DNA of 64,000 bases from Eumeta japonica (lineage: Eukaryota; Arthropoda; Insecta; Lepidoptera; Psychidae), in NCBI GenBank assembly GCA_005406025.1, contig BGZK01001254.1, positions 62,001 to 126,000 on the forward strand. Reading direction: 5' to 3'. The translations under genes and the position numbers were made by a program. Below are positions 24,152-35,730 of this stretch, piece after piece (position 1 is the first letter of the stretch; every line of letters starts with the position of its first letter). Under the pieces are notes generated by a model. It had not been told where the DNA came from, searched no databases, and saw only the letters and a program-made list of their open reading frames with translations.

Positions 24152-24622
24152 AAAAAATTTGGTTGCCTGTAAAGTCGGTATACGGGCGAAAGTTTTACGT
24201 GACAACGACTTTGAATGGTAAAATCATTTTAATGTGAATATTCATTCGTATAGTAGGAAGAAGGATGAAATAATAGTAACAATTTAAAACATTTATTTAT
24301 ACAAAGAATTATATTTAAAACATTAATTTATACAAAGAATCTCGCACTGAATTTCATATTAACAAAATTTTATTTTACCTTTACACATACATACGTATTT
24401 ATATACAAATATACATACAATAACTTGCAATACATTTGCAAGCTATGCACTAATTCTCTAGTGCTGCGCGCGCGGCAGACCGATCATAGTTGAGTGGGAG
24501 AGAGACGCAAGGCATTCGGCGGGCCTCTCTCTCGTTCGGTGACTCATCGTTACGTTACCGAGCGTTACATTTTTCATAAGTGACTCCCAGCCGCAACCTA
24601 ATTTAAGACGTTGTCACGTCAA
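24152..24622 (+). mobile_element. 470-bp interspersed element, copy 1
   Basis: This block is nearly identical, in reverse complement, to 57747-58215, with only a few small differences (for example a 2-nt insertion after CTCTAG near 24461). Similarity stops abruptly on both sides, so it is a dispersed mobile sequence and not a locus duplication. A shared word ACGTGACAACG lies near one end (24206) and, inverted, at the other end (about 24608-24618), which may be a short terminal inverted repeat. The inside contains a two-copy 29-bp tandem repeat (about 24284-24340) and a GC-rich part (24460-24560). It has no coding capacity. It is probably a non-autonomous DNA transposon; the superfamily is not recognised. 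Confidence 0.8.
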
Positions 24623-26142
24623 TAAACGTGACTACTCACGAGTAAAATGTATCTATAATGTGAATATTAGCCACGTGCTTGTCCATGAATTCATGAGTGT
24701 ATACTATGCATTGGCGGGGTGGAGTGGTAATAGAGAGAGAAGGGATGAGAATGAAAGAAAGAGGAGAAGAGGTATATATACTACTCGCTTGTGTATACGA
24801 CTGTCGCGCCTGCGCACGTCGCATTTAACGGTTTTATTCCACGGACTTTTCTTACGGATTTACTATCACATTTTTTCAGTTCGGTCGCGCAGCAAAATCC
24901 CTATCTCCTCCAAGCCCGCCGTAAGGAACTTCGTTCCAAAAGGTATTTTTCATTTAAGAATTTTGCGAAAACATAATATTTGTTTGCCTTTTTCTCGACT
25001 CATCTGTCGGGTTAAGCCCATTATATTTTTGCACATATATTTAATTAATAATAAATATATATCATCTAAGAATATATATTATTCACCCTGAATTTCCAAA
25101 GGCTTCTTCATATTATTAAATGTTTATGCATCGAGTACATTCATTTTGTTCTTTCGTATTGTTAAAAGTTTCGTATGGTGTTACGACGAGTGCATATAAT
25201 AGTCGAATATGACTTAGTTTTTAATTGGTATAACCTTTGATAGTACAAATATGGTAAATACAATATTCAACAAATATAAATACAATACAAGTATAAACAC
25301 AATATTATACAAATATGGTAAACACAATTTCTAACAACAATGGTAAAGGGGTCGTTGAATGCGTCGACGTTAGCATACTTCTGAGTAGGCGAGACGCGTA
25401 GGCAACTAAAAAGCAAAGAAATGAGCCTCCGAATCCGAGAGCGCGAGTTCGATGACCCCGCGATCATCTTGCGGTCGCAAAAAATGCATTGCATCGTCTC
25501 GCGGTGAACGCATCCCCACGAGCGGCGCGCACACAGGCGCACGCGGGCGGCGCGGCGCGGGCGCGGGCGGCGCGGCCGCCATCCGGACACGACGCGGTGA
25601 AGGTACGAAACGTGTAAGTGACTCGATACTACATCAATTTTAATCCTTGGAACAAACAACGAATTAAATACTGTGTGAGGTATAGAGATACTTTACTTCT
25701 TTTTATAATTAATAATAATAAAACAATTATGAGTCATTTGCAATCGAATTCAAGAAGTATTTCAATTTAGTACTTCATTGAGCTGTATTTAAGCTTGAAT
25801 CTCTAGGACCTCTTATCAAATTTATTACGGATTCTTAATTTATTTAAGCAAATTGTTTAGTTGCCAGGGATTGTTTTCGTTTTAACTATTCAATGAAAAA
25901 GGAAACAAAAACAATCCATTGTTGTTATAACGTCCTCATTACGATCATTTTCCATTGAAGGTTGTATGTAGAAGTATGATACAATGGATTATGTGCGATA
26001 GTAATATAAGAGACAGCGAAGATTAGCCTATTAGAACCATATCACATTAAATTTGATGAGTTGAATTAAATATAACACGAGTTGTTACTTCCCAGCACTC
26101 TATTAAATCGTCGAAAATGATTTCCCTTCTAGCTTTCACTAT
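24623..26142. other. noncoding DNA, partly repeat-derived
   Basis: The stretch 24880-24950, including GCCGTAAGGAACTTCGTTCC, resembles dispersed moth and butterfly repeats by recall. A CpG-rich pocket lies at about 25490-25600. The frame at 24660-25091 (143 codons) has no recognisable domain and I do not call it a gene. Confidence 0.4.
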
Positions 26143-26310
26143 TTTTTAACTTCCGACGCAAACAGAAGGGTATTACAAGTTCAAAGTGTGCGTCTGTATA
26201 CTTGTGTACATGTCCGTGGCACTGTAGCTTCCAAACGGTTGAACCGAGTTTCATTTAGTTTCTCCATTTGTTTGAAAGGTGATTTGATCGCGTGTTCTTA
26301 GTTACAGTTC
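26143..26310 (+). repeat. dispersed repeat fragment (AACTTCCGACGCA type)
   Basis: It begins TTTTTTAACTTCCGACGCA and continues through GTGGCACTGTAGCTTCCAAA and GTTTGAAAGGTGATTTGATC. This series of words is common in lepidopteran intergenic DNA. No coding sequence. Ends are approximate. Confidence 0.5.
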
Positions 26311-28630
26311 AAAAAATCTGTTTATCGGTTCTTTTCTATTTGATGGATGGATGTGAGTATCTCTCACAACACTGATTGAATCGAAATTTGGTTTTCTGAT
26401 AATTCAATTATATTAGAAGAACATAGTAATCTTGAACCGATAATCAGCGTCACCTGAACTTGGCATGACACCTAACTCTTTCACCAACTTATAGTAGAGA
26501 TAAAGAAATGTTAGAATTAAGTGGGTCGTGTGAAAGAGTAAACACGATTTGATATAGGCACTGAATATGATGAGACATGGTGGATACGGTACGGAGGATG
26601 GACTACAAAAGTGAGGGGCGATTAAAAGACATCAAGTAAATGAATGATTTGATAAGATAGAGTAGGATGCTGAATACAATATGGTGTAAATGCTGTAGTG
26701 TACAATAGATTACAGAAACAAAACCGTGGTCAATGCGATGACAGTGTGTAATGCGTTTTCATCGTTATTTATAGCTTTAAGTCCAAATTGCAAAAAAAAA
26801 TCAAAATTTTAAATGTAGCTTGTCTACAAGTAAAACATAAAGTTTTAAAAAAAGAAAACGTCAAATTGAAATTTTTAAAAACTCTTGACACATATAAAAA
26901 TTCTAATAAGTTAACAAAATACGTATGGGCCCTTTAAGTTTAAAATAAGTATTAGGTAATATTTTGGTCCAAGCGCCGTTGCGTCGTCGCGTCGTTAACT
27001 ATTAGTCAAGGACCTCCTCATGAGTCGAAAACGTCACGGTCGAGCCGTATCCGCGGGTACAAGCCTGTAATTTGTGCGAAGTTATCAGCGCACCCGACAC
27101 GAGCGCTGGCGATCGTCCCAAAACACAATTCGTGGCTTCCGATAAGTTCACCTTGAAACGTTGGCGGGGAGAAACTTCAGTCAGAAGTTACAGCGCGGGG
27201 CTGTGGGCGCGTTCCGGCGAACAATAGCCGCGTAAATGATAAGGCGAGTAGCGCTCTCCCCGAATAATTCGTAGGGGTACCGTTTTAAATTAAACGCGAT
27301 CTCGCCAACAAAGACGCTCCGATTCTCGGTCGGCTGCTTGCCGCGACGCATCCACGCCAATTATGCTCTATCAAATATACAAGGAATTTAGAAACCGGTT
27401 TCTTCCGACCGCTTCACAGTAATTGGCCGGCGCGAGCGCCGCCGAGGAACTAACACGTCCGTAAGTTATTGCATTCGTTTCAGTGTCTCCACAAGAACAA
27501 TAACCACGGCCGAATGATACGGTCGGCCGCATTAAGCGTTTGGTCGGATTAATAAATATTTTGCGCACTGTTGCAACTGTAGACGGGAAATGGAGCAAAA
27601 CGTTTTCTGTGCATACTCGACCAATAAGTTATGCTGCTATTTGCACAAACTTTCGAATCGACACATTATCAAAACACTTTAAAATAAACAAGTATGGAGA
27701 CATGACAACAATCCTCGGAACGAGTTGTTTTACGAGTGTCATTAATGCAACGTTCCTCATTAATTTATACTAGGTTAAGGTATCTGCGGACACCGTATTT
27801 AATTTTCTTTTTAAAGATGTCATCTATTTAATGGTATGAAAACTAGCCAAATACAAACAACACAATCAAAAAAAATTTACTGTAACTTTTTACTTGGACA
27901 ATACAAAAAAAGCTTTTTCTATAATCAAAAATTTTTTTATATTAATGCATGTTGCAGGTAAGCGTCTGTGGTAGAAAAAGACCGGTGGAGAAATGTTTAA
28001 ACGAAATTGAGAAAACTACGGAAAAAAATTGATTACAAAGACAACGAATAAAATTTTATGAAAAAACACAGGCCTTTACTTATAGAGATTCATAGAAATT
28101 GCACGCAAATGAAATTATAAATATATTTCATAGTAAAATAATTATTACTATTAAAGAATAGTAACAATTATTTTAATATTGTCTTTTTAAATAAGTTATG
28201 TGTACAATAATGAAATATAAAACTAAGATCAATGTATGTAAACATTAAGGAAATAAAAGCTATAATAATAATAATACATAGCGTATATTCGAATTTTTGT
28301 GTTTTCTTTTATTTTCGTGTTGTACAGTTTGATAAACTGCACGTTTTTCAATAAGTACTAAAGATCGTCGTACTAAGTATCTACTGCCGCATGACACACG
28401 GTGACCCGTGATGGGGGGGAGAGGGGGTACCGATAAGCTTTATCTACAGGTCCGGTATGTGTACTCCTAGATGCGATTCTTATTCAAATCTCCTTGACAC
28501 TTTTTCTTCACATAACATTAAAGTAACCAAATGTTAACTTCAAATTATAATGTATTTCTATTGAAGTGATTTGGCGTTGAATAACAGTGTAACAAAATCA
28601 TTCTACGAAGAAGATGATGAGATGATTTTT
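26311..28630. other. noncoding DNA with a balanced-composition block at 26990-27560
   Basis: The block 26990-27560 is CpG-rich and stands out from AT-rich flanks. It carries an inverted repeat CGGCCGA...TCGGCCG (27507-27513 and 27523-27529) and a GGATTAATAA homeodomain-type word at 27545. It resembles a conserved regulatory block more than coding DNA. The frames in it (27371-27598 minus, 27540-27773 plus) show no domains. Confidence 0.4.
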
Positions 28631-29445
28631 AGGGTTTCGTACATCAAAAGGAAAAAAATCGGAACCCTTATACGATCACTTTGTTATCCATCTGTCTGTC
28701 AAGACACTTTTTCTCAGGAACGCGTGAAGGTATCAATCTGAAATTCATATCAAATACACAGGTCTACTGTCCCTTAGAGCAGTAAAAAAATCACATTTCT
28801 AAGCCAACGCGATCAAAAGATACAGCCGTTTATGCCGCAAATTTCCGACATTCGCAAGTGAATCGAATCCTACAGGGTACTTCCCGTGAACTCAGAATCT
28901 TGAAATTTGCTACGAAGCAATGTCTTATAGCATAGATAAAGGAAAAATTACGAAAACCATAAATTTTTAGTAACGTCATATATTAAAAATATTTTTAGTA
29001 ATTTTAAACTTAATATACCTTTCCTCATGAACGCGTAGATGTATTAAATTGAAATTTATATGAAATACTCAAGTCTATAATACCTTAAAGCTGTAACAAA
29101 ATTAAAGTTCTATGTCAACGCAATCAAAAGAAACAGCAATTTAAGCCGCATATTTTGAAACTTGCACCTACTCGCAAGGGAATCAAAACCTAAAGGGTAC
29201 TTTCAGTCAACCTAGAATCTTGAAATTAGGCATATAGCAAGGTTTTATAAAGGAAAGGTTATGAAAGGTCAGTAAAGGTCAAGGTTACGTAAAGGTAAAA
29301 TTCCGAAAACCTAAAATTTTTAATTACATCAAATAATATATATATATATTTTTAATAATTATAAGTTTATTACCCTTTTCTTTATGAACGCGTAGAGGTA
29401 TCAAGTTTAAATTAGACTTATGCCTTTAAGGTGTGTAAAAGAAAT
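28631..29445 (+). repeat. dispersed repeat with internal tandem units of about 330-350 bp
   Basis: The head AGGGTTTCGTACATCAAAAG is followed by diverged copies of one unit. Unit 1 starts near 28716 (AGGAACGCGTGAAGGTATCA), unit 2 near 29024 (ATGAACGCGTAGATGTATTA) and a partial unit 3 near 29384 (ATGAACGCGTAGAGGTATCA). Units 1 and 2 share the order GGTCTACTGTCCCTTA / AACGCGATCAAAAG / GCCGCA / AGGGTACTT / AATCTTGAAATT. Unit 3 is cut off at about 29445 by a LINE fragment, and the tail of the same family reappears at 30290-30341. I recognise the family as a lepidopteran dispersed repeat but cannot name it. Confidence 0.75.
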
Positions 29446-30270
29446 TATAAACATAATTGTAGTTACCGCAATGACCGCGACTTATCTCACAACATTTCAT
29501 CGCATGTACGTACGTCGTATGTACGTCCCAATCTTAAAGTGCCGTGAAAGATGGATTATGTAAAAGATATTATTTAAATAACCTAGGCGCTGCAAGCGGC
29601 CATTGTGAATGCTTGCATTTTGAAATGTTTAATGTCAGATTGATAACTGTATATAGGTCACCACAAAGTCAAATTAATGTTGCAATAGAATGCATAAATA
29701 CAACAATATACGGCAACAACCTCAATACGTATACGAGTACTTCATGTTCTCGTCTGATTGTTGTGGGACACTTCAATATCGATTTTAAAATGAATCCCCA
29801 AAATAAAATTTACACGTATTTTTCATCCATAAACATGTTTCCGTTAAACACTATCACTACAAGAAGTAGTATAACTATAGATAACGTTTTTTCGAACTTC
29901 AATGTTCAATGTTCAATATTCATACCTTTTTCAGTCACCATTTACAGATCTGGTTCAAATTTAATAATTAATTAGTATTTTTGAACCAGATGTCTAAATA
30001 GTGCCCAAAAAACTTTGTAAATAAATAACTTTAAGAACATTTGCAAGACTGCTGCAAGGCTAGTGTAAGTATTATAGTTATATTATAAATTAAATGATAT
30101 GTGTTAATATAAGATAAAGGATTACTGAAATGATAAAGAGACCTTTGTCTTAACTTTATGCTCCTCCAGCTTTCTACATTGTAATGTGGAAAATAATGTA
30201 ATTGTAATTAATTTCATTTTGCAATAAAAATACCATAACTATCACTCGATTGTTGTAATGGGTGAACTTC
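29446..30270 (+). mobile_element. LINE (non-LTR retrotransposon) fragment with endonuclease domain
   Basis: The frame at 29544-29975 encodes part of an APE-type endonuclease, the DNA-nicking domain of non-LTR retrotransposons. VRLITVYRSP, then LIVVGHFNIDF (normally GDFN; here D is replaced by H) and NTITTRSSITIDNVFSN appear in the usual order. The C-terminal SDH motif is not seen; the reading ends in VTIYRSGSN. No reverse transcriptase follows. After the stop the sequence passes into what looks like a 3' UTR with AATAAA near 30224. The copy is therefore internally truncated and lies inside another repeat (28631-30341). Boundaries are approximate. Confidence 0.7.
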
Positions 30271-30289
30271 TTCTTATATACCTACAGGT

Positions 30290-30341
30290 TTGTACGGAAC
30301 CCTCGGTGCGCGAGTCCGACTCGCACTTGGTCGGTTTTTTC
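30290..30341 (+). repeat. 3' tail of the tandem-unit repeat
   Basis: The segment GTACGGAACCCTCGGTGCGC, then GAGTCCGACTCGCACTTGG and a T-rich end, is the standard tail of the family headed at 28631. It completes the element interrupted by the LINE fragment. Shorter tails of the same family lie at 145-190 and 33661-33718. Confidence 0.7.
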
Positions 30342-33300
30342 TTAGATAAGGAAAATGTTACCATCGATAAAATGAATAAAACTATGATTATCGACAATTT
30401 GACCAGAAATTCGTATTTCGTCATATAATTCATATAAACGATTCATATAAACTGTTATTCTGATATTGATATTTTTAAATCTTTCTTTTTTGTTATTACG
30501 AGTTGATCTAGATAAATGTAATTAACAAACATAATAAGATTAGTGAATTTTTGATAAGCACCGTTTGAGATGAGAAATTCCACCATATATTATTTCCATA
30601 TAACTTATCGATTTATGCAGCGAAAACTATGACAGCTCACGATTTTTTCAGATTTAATAGGCGAAATGTTAACATAATGTTAGTTACTTCGCAAAAGATA
30701 TGCATAACTTGTCATAAAATCTTTTTCGTAAAACTGCTAATCTATCAATAAAAACGAAATGAAAATCCTCAAAATAATTTCTGAAATCAGTAAGAACATA
30801 TTGTATGTATGTTCTTGTTGATTTGTTATTGATCCCCCACTGTACTGGTTATCCGATGTACCAATGTAGGCATGTCGATATTGTGTTCGTGACATGACGC
30901 AAAATTCCTATATAACTTACTTTTAATATGTATTTTAACTTTATCTTTAAAAGAACATGGGTTTGTAATATCTTTTTATTTGCTGTAGTTAGTATTTTTT
31001 TTTGGAAGTATATATGGGGTACAAGTCAAAAATTAATAGTTCTAAATGGAGAGATATAACAATAATTTTATTCCAGTAAAATAACATTTTCTATAAAAAA
31101 CTCGATTATTTATTTTAATATTGCTTCAATTATTTTATCTATAATTACTTCATCCATTTTATTCCATATCTATTTATGGAATAAAATGGATGAAATGGAA
31201 TTTAAAAACCATGAATTGATACAAGCAACTTTAGACTGCTCTTGCAGATCGTTTTTATATTCAAAGAAACAAAATCAATTGCGTTATGGAATGAAAAGTA
31301 GCAGATATCACCAAGGCAGCTTGGCCACATAATAAAATTGAACATTTATAATTGATCTTTTACAAGTCGGTTATATTTAATGTTGAATTAAAGTACCTAA
31401 AATCTGCTTAATCTGATTCGGTCGAATAATGCTCGAACCAACTGCATCTTACTCGCTGATAGGCGCAAATGGAAGATTTTGGCTAATACATGAACGAGCA
31501 TGACGCGGCGCAGCTCCTCGCGCGGCTAAGTGATGTTTAAGGTCGCTTACCTCATCCTCCGCGAGGCGTACCGGCCGTCTATTTATTAACACATTTAGAG
31601 CGGTCTTTGTTTTGTTTACTCGAGCGATTTCGTAACAAAACCAGTTCTGGCTTTTTATTCGTTTTATATTACTGATAAGAAGTTTTTTTTTTCTGTGACT
31701 CATAGCAGTACATACAATACCGATAAAATTAATACCATAAATACGATGAGGCTAAACAAAGACAAAATAATAATACTTCCCGATGGCAGTGTAAGGCGAC
31801 TTGTCTGTGAGTGCGACGATAAATGGGAGTGCAGACACAAAAGCTGCTTTGTATTGCTCACGCCTAAATAAAATGCCAATCATCGCGAGCCTGGCACGAT
31901 GCGGCCGCGACTAAAAGAGTAGGTAAATACTCGGTGAATCACATCTCGGCCATCGAGATGGAGTCACGCTCGGCCTGTTGCGGCAGCTTAACCGGTGAAT
32001 AATCACCAACGTATGAAGTTATAAAATTCAACATGGATGGTTTTTTCAAAGGAGCTCCCGTCCCTCATTTCGTAATGGACCTTACGAACTGTTTGAGTAT
32101 TTGAAAATGGTGAGATACTGTTTTTATACAAAACCAAAAACAATTTCATATGGTATAAAATTTAATATAATATGAATAATAATAAAAAAAAATATCTTTA
32201 TATGGAGCCATTTAACCATTTACTTATTTAAACCGTTTGAATTGTTTGAATATTGGAGTTAGTGCCATTTTAATAACACTTTTAAATTTACGTACATTTT
32301 TCTGAGAACCGTCGTTGATATTTATCGTCGCGCGCCGTCACGTCAAGTCACGACGTCGCCATCGACGGGATGTCGGACTGGAGCGACAATGGGTTCGATT
32401 TAATAGTCTGTTTAACCAACATATTGTGAGCCATAAACGTTCGACGGCGACGACTGAATACGGAGCGATACTAATCGGCGTTATATAGGCGCTAAATTAA
32501 CAACATACAAGGAGCTTATTGAATCCTATACGTGGTCCTGTTATATACATAGCTAGACACTTATTCATGTAAGGTACGTGTATAGTATACTTTTCGTATG
32601 TCGCTGACTGGTGTGGCAACCGACGAAGGCATCAACAGCCTCTAAGCGGTGCAGACGACACCGTGGATGCACCCAGTTCGTGGTCGGGCGCGACGGAGCA
32701 GGCGGCAGCGGGTCGCGGGTCGTAAATAACAGGCGGCTCATTGCATCCCATTATTAATGAATCCACTGGCGCGCGCACCGCGGAACAGGTGCGCCTAACC
32801 CCGTTCGCACAATCTATTTTCGATGTCTTAGAACCGTGCCATACGGGCGCTCGCATCGCCCGCCGCCTCTAAATATTCATACCATATGCCAGATATTGAG
32901 ATTTGTTTAGGCGTCATCTGGTCGACATCACCGTCTCTAAATAAGCGCGGTCTCGTGTGGGCTTTGCGAAGTTTCATTAGCTAGGGAACGGTTACCGGCA
33001 GTATCATGTCGCCTGAATTGTGTGCATTCGGCGACGCCCCGGCCGCGATAGCGGCGCCGCAGGCGGCACGGGGCTCCTCCGATGATATACGTGTCCTGTA
33101 ACTTATCATCTAGCAATGTTTGAGGATTGTTTATTATTGGAAAACGTACAGTTACTGGAATATTATAAAAGGTCAAATAAATATATATTTACTGATTGAT
33201 ATCAAAATCTTGTATGCTTCATTAATGTCAGAGGGAATCTAATAAGAGTTCAACCATAACAGAAAACAACGTTTGCTAACTGACCACATCACAGTATGTA

Positions 33301-33660
33301 CCAACTAACTGTGCAAGTTAATGTCACAGAATGGTAATTGCGCGCAGCCGGCGGCGTACGAACGTCGACGACAGTTTTGTTACCATCTGTACGTTGCAGG
33401 ACGCGAGCTGGGGGTCTCAGACAGCTGCTATTATTTTCCTTTCAGAATGCTGCTTTAGAGATCAAGCACAGATCCTATTCAAACGCGATAGCAGTTTGCT
33501 ACAATAACTAAAGAATGAGTGCACGAACACATTTAACCATGCACATACCAAATAGTATACAGTGGAGGACAATGTTTTACACGTAATCTCAGCAATACAG
33601 CGACTATAATATCTTTCCTTATACGTAATATGAAATACTAGAATTAGCAATGCAAACATT
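30342..33660. other. noncoding DNA with several CpG-rich pockets
   Basis: The first kilobase is AT-rich. Balanced or CpG-rich blocks lie at about 31500-31570, 31790-32020, 32310-32480 and 32620-33090, with AT-rich DNA between. They contain no domain-bearing frame. Their clustered, patchy layout fits noncoding regulatory blocks in a large intron. Confidence 0.4.
31149..31194. repeat. perfect inverted repeat, 20-bp arms, 6-nt loop
   Basis: Arms 31149-31168 and 31175-31194 are exact reverse complements (arm core CATCCATTTTATTCCATA) around TCTATT. It is an isolated foldback sequence; no longer terminal repeats were seen around it. Confidence 0.85.
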
Positions 33661-33718
33661 GCTGGGTGGCTCAGACTGTGTAAAAATCTCGACTCACACT
33701 TGGCCAGTTTTTTTATTT
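33661..33718 (+). repeat. diverged tail of the dispersed repeat family
   Basis: The words TCTCGACTCACACTTGGCCA followed by a T-run match the tail at 30290-30341 with changes. No head or tandem units are visible upstream, so this is a truncated copy. Confidence 0.5.
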
Positions 33719-35439
33719 GTCATTTTTCCTAAGAGTTTGCAATAAGGATTAATCGAATCAAGTTTGACGCTTGTACCTATTACCGTTTATACGATAGACC
33801 AAAACAAAAAAAATAATACACAGTTTAAACGGGACTATAAATAAATGGATATGTTATTTTCTAAAATTATTAATCGAGTTTGTGTTTCAATTGTTTTTAC
33901 CTAATTTAAACAATAATTTGGGAACATTTGATTACTGATGTCTTTATTATCACATGTTGAATCTTCATATGTATGCGTTGATTAATAAAATCGTAATATA
34001 TGGATTTATGAAAATCACGGTACTATCGTAAAAAGTAAATTCAAATAATTTAGCATTTAGGTTATTGTGGTTATTCATTACATTTTAAATGCCATAATTT
34101 CGACTGAAGTTTATATCCTGAACACACTACCATATGTAAGATTGATGATATCTCAAGTATGAATAATTTTAAAACGTACGCAGAATAGAAGTGTTGTTAT
34201 AGTTTAAAAATTGTTAAAAAGAATTATTTAGTGTGCATTACCTATTTTTCCTAATTGAAAACCTTTATAAAAATGTATTCGGAATTCCTGTGACAAAATC
34301 AGAAGTCACACGTCATCCTTTCTGCCGTGAATCTTTTTAAATGAAGATGTATCCTTGGAAGTGTTTATTTTAATTTTTTTTTTATATATATGCAATCTTA
34401 TAGTACTCGATATTTTGAAGAAGCTGCTTAACAGAAACGCATCAAAAGGTCTTTGTTCCAAAGTTGAATATTTTCAGTAAAAATATAGTTTATAGGTTTA
34501 TACCTCGAGAATATACGAGCCCTAGCCACACGTAACCTTTATTTAGACGTCGAATTTAGATCAGCAAGGACGCCGTGCGGTCGTGCGGTCGCTCTGCGAG
34601 GTCAGAGTTGATTTCACGTTCGAGAAACAAAATAGATGAATCAGAAGTAAATGACGCAATGTCCGAGGAAGTCGCCACTTGGAGCTCGTCTAGCCGCGAC
34701 CTACGCGCCTCGGAGGCGGCGGACGCCCGTGCGCGTCTGACGCGTCGCTCATAAAAAGTATTATTCTGATCCGGTGCCTCAAGTGACTGAAATTGCAATA
34801 TCTCAGCCCGATAATGTAAAATGGTAATATTTTAATAACGGTATAAGGTCCAAGGATGCAGGCCGCGGCGGACATGGCCAACTGAGCGACGTGGACTTAA
34901 ACAGAATTGAATAACTGTGTAATAACCATGATTTAATATTCGAATGTCGGATGTGTTACGATATTTTCATTTCTCAGAATTTAATAGTACATATTATGCC
35001 GGACGTAGGCGCATTCGGCACAAATGCGGCACGTCGTTGTCTTACTGATTAGTTGTATTACACAAAATAAATAAATAAAATGAGGAGCATATGATAGCTA
35101 TCTAGAATTCTAATTATTAAAATTTGCCAGAAATAAGAAGACTTCAAGTACACTGTATTCCTACGAGACTGTTGAAATTATTCGAATACAACAAGAGTAA
35201 TGTGAACAAATGGACGCGGCCATCACAGCCAGCATTTTGCTTTGTTGCTTGACAGATTCAATAAAGAAGTTTCAATCAATTTAGAGCGATCAAGTTCTTA
35301 GCATTAAATTTTTTCTACTCCTTACAACAGTGACGTAGGTATAATTTATTTGCGAGCACATGGGCATAGGGGGTCTACTATGATTCCAAACAAGAAATGA
35401 TTCGAGTCATATCATCTATATATTAAATAAACTTGAAGT

Positions 35440-35730
35440 GTCTGTTCGTCAACCATTTAAAATTTTTAATCTGTCTGTTTCTCCAGGATAGCAGGTTAAT
35501 CTTTCGTAGAGTTCAACCGATCTCGATGAGACTTTTATGGAAGAGAGAGAAAATTACTGGGCTGTATGTAAGGTACTTTTTATCCCGGACAAATTTAGAG
35601 TTTTTACGTGAAAATGGTATAACCCTTAATAATTTGATTGAAATTGAATTAAAAGTAGAAACGGGATCAAGATCGGGAGTGGAACCGAAATCAGACGGGA
35701 GAGGATTAAGACGTGACCAGGGCCCGGATC
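35440..35730. repeat. dispersed repeat fragment ending in a purine-rich hexamer array
   Basis: The first part (TCTGTCTGTTTCTCCAGGAT and GTTCAACCGATCTCGATGAG) has the wording of insect retroelement 3' regions. From about 35655 it turns into GGATCAAGATCGGGAGTGG-type words, the reverse complement of the hexamer arrays elsewhere in the window. Confidence 0.4.
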
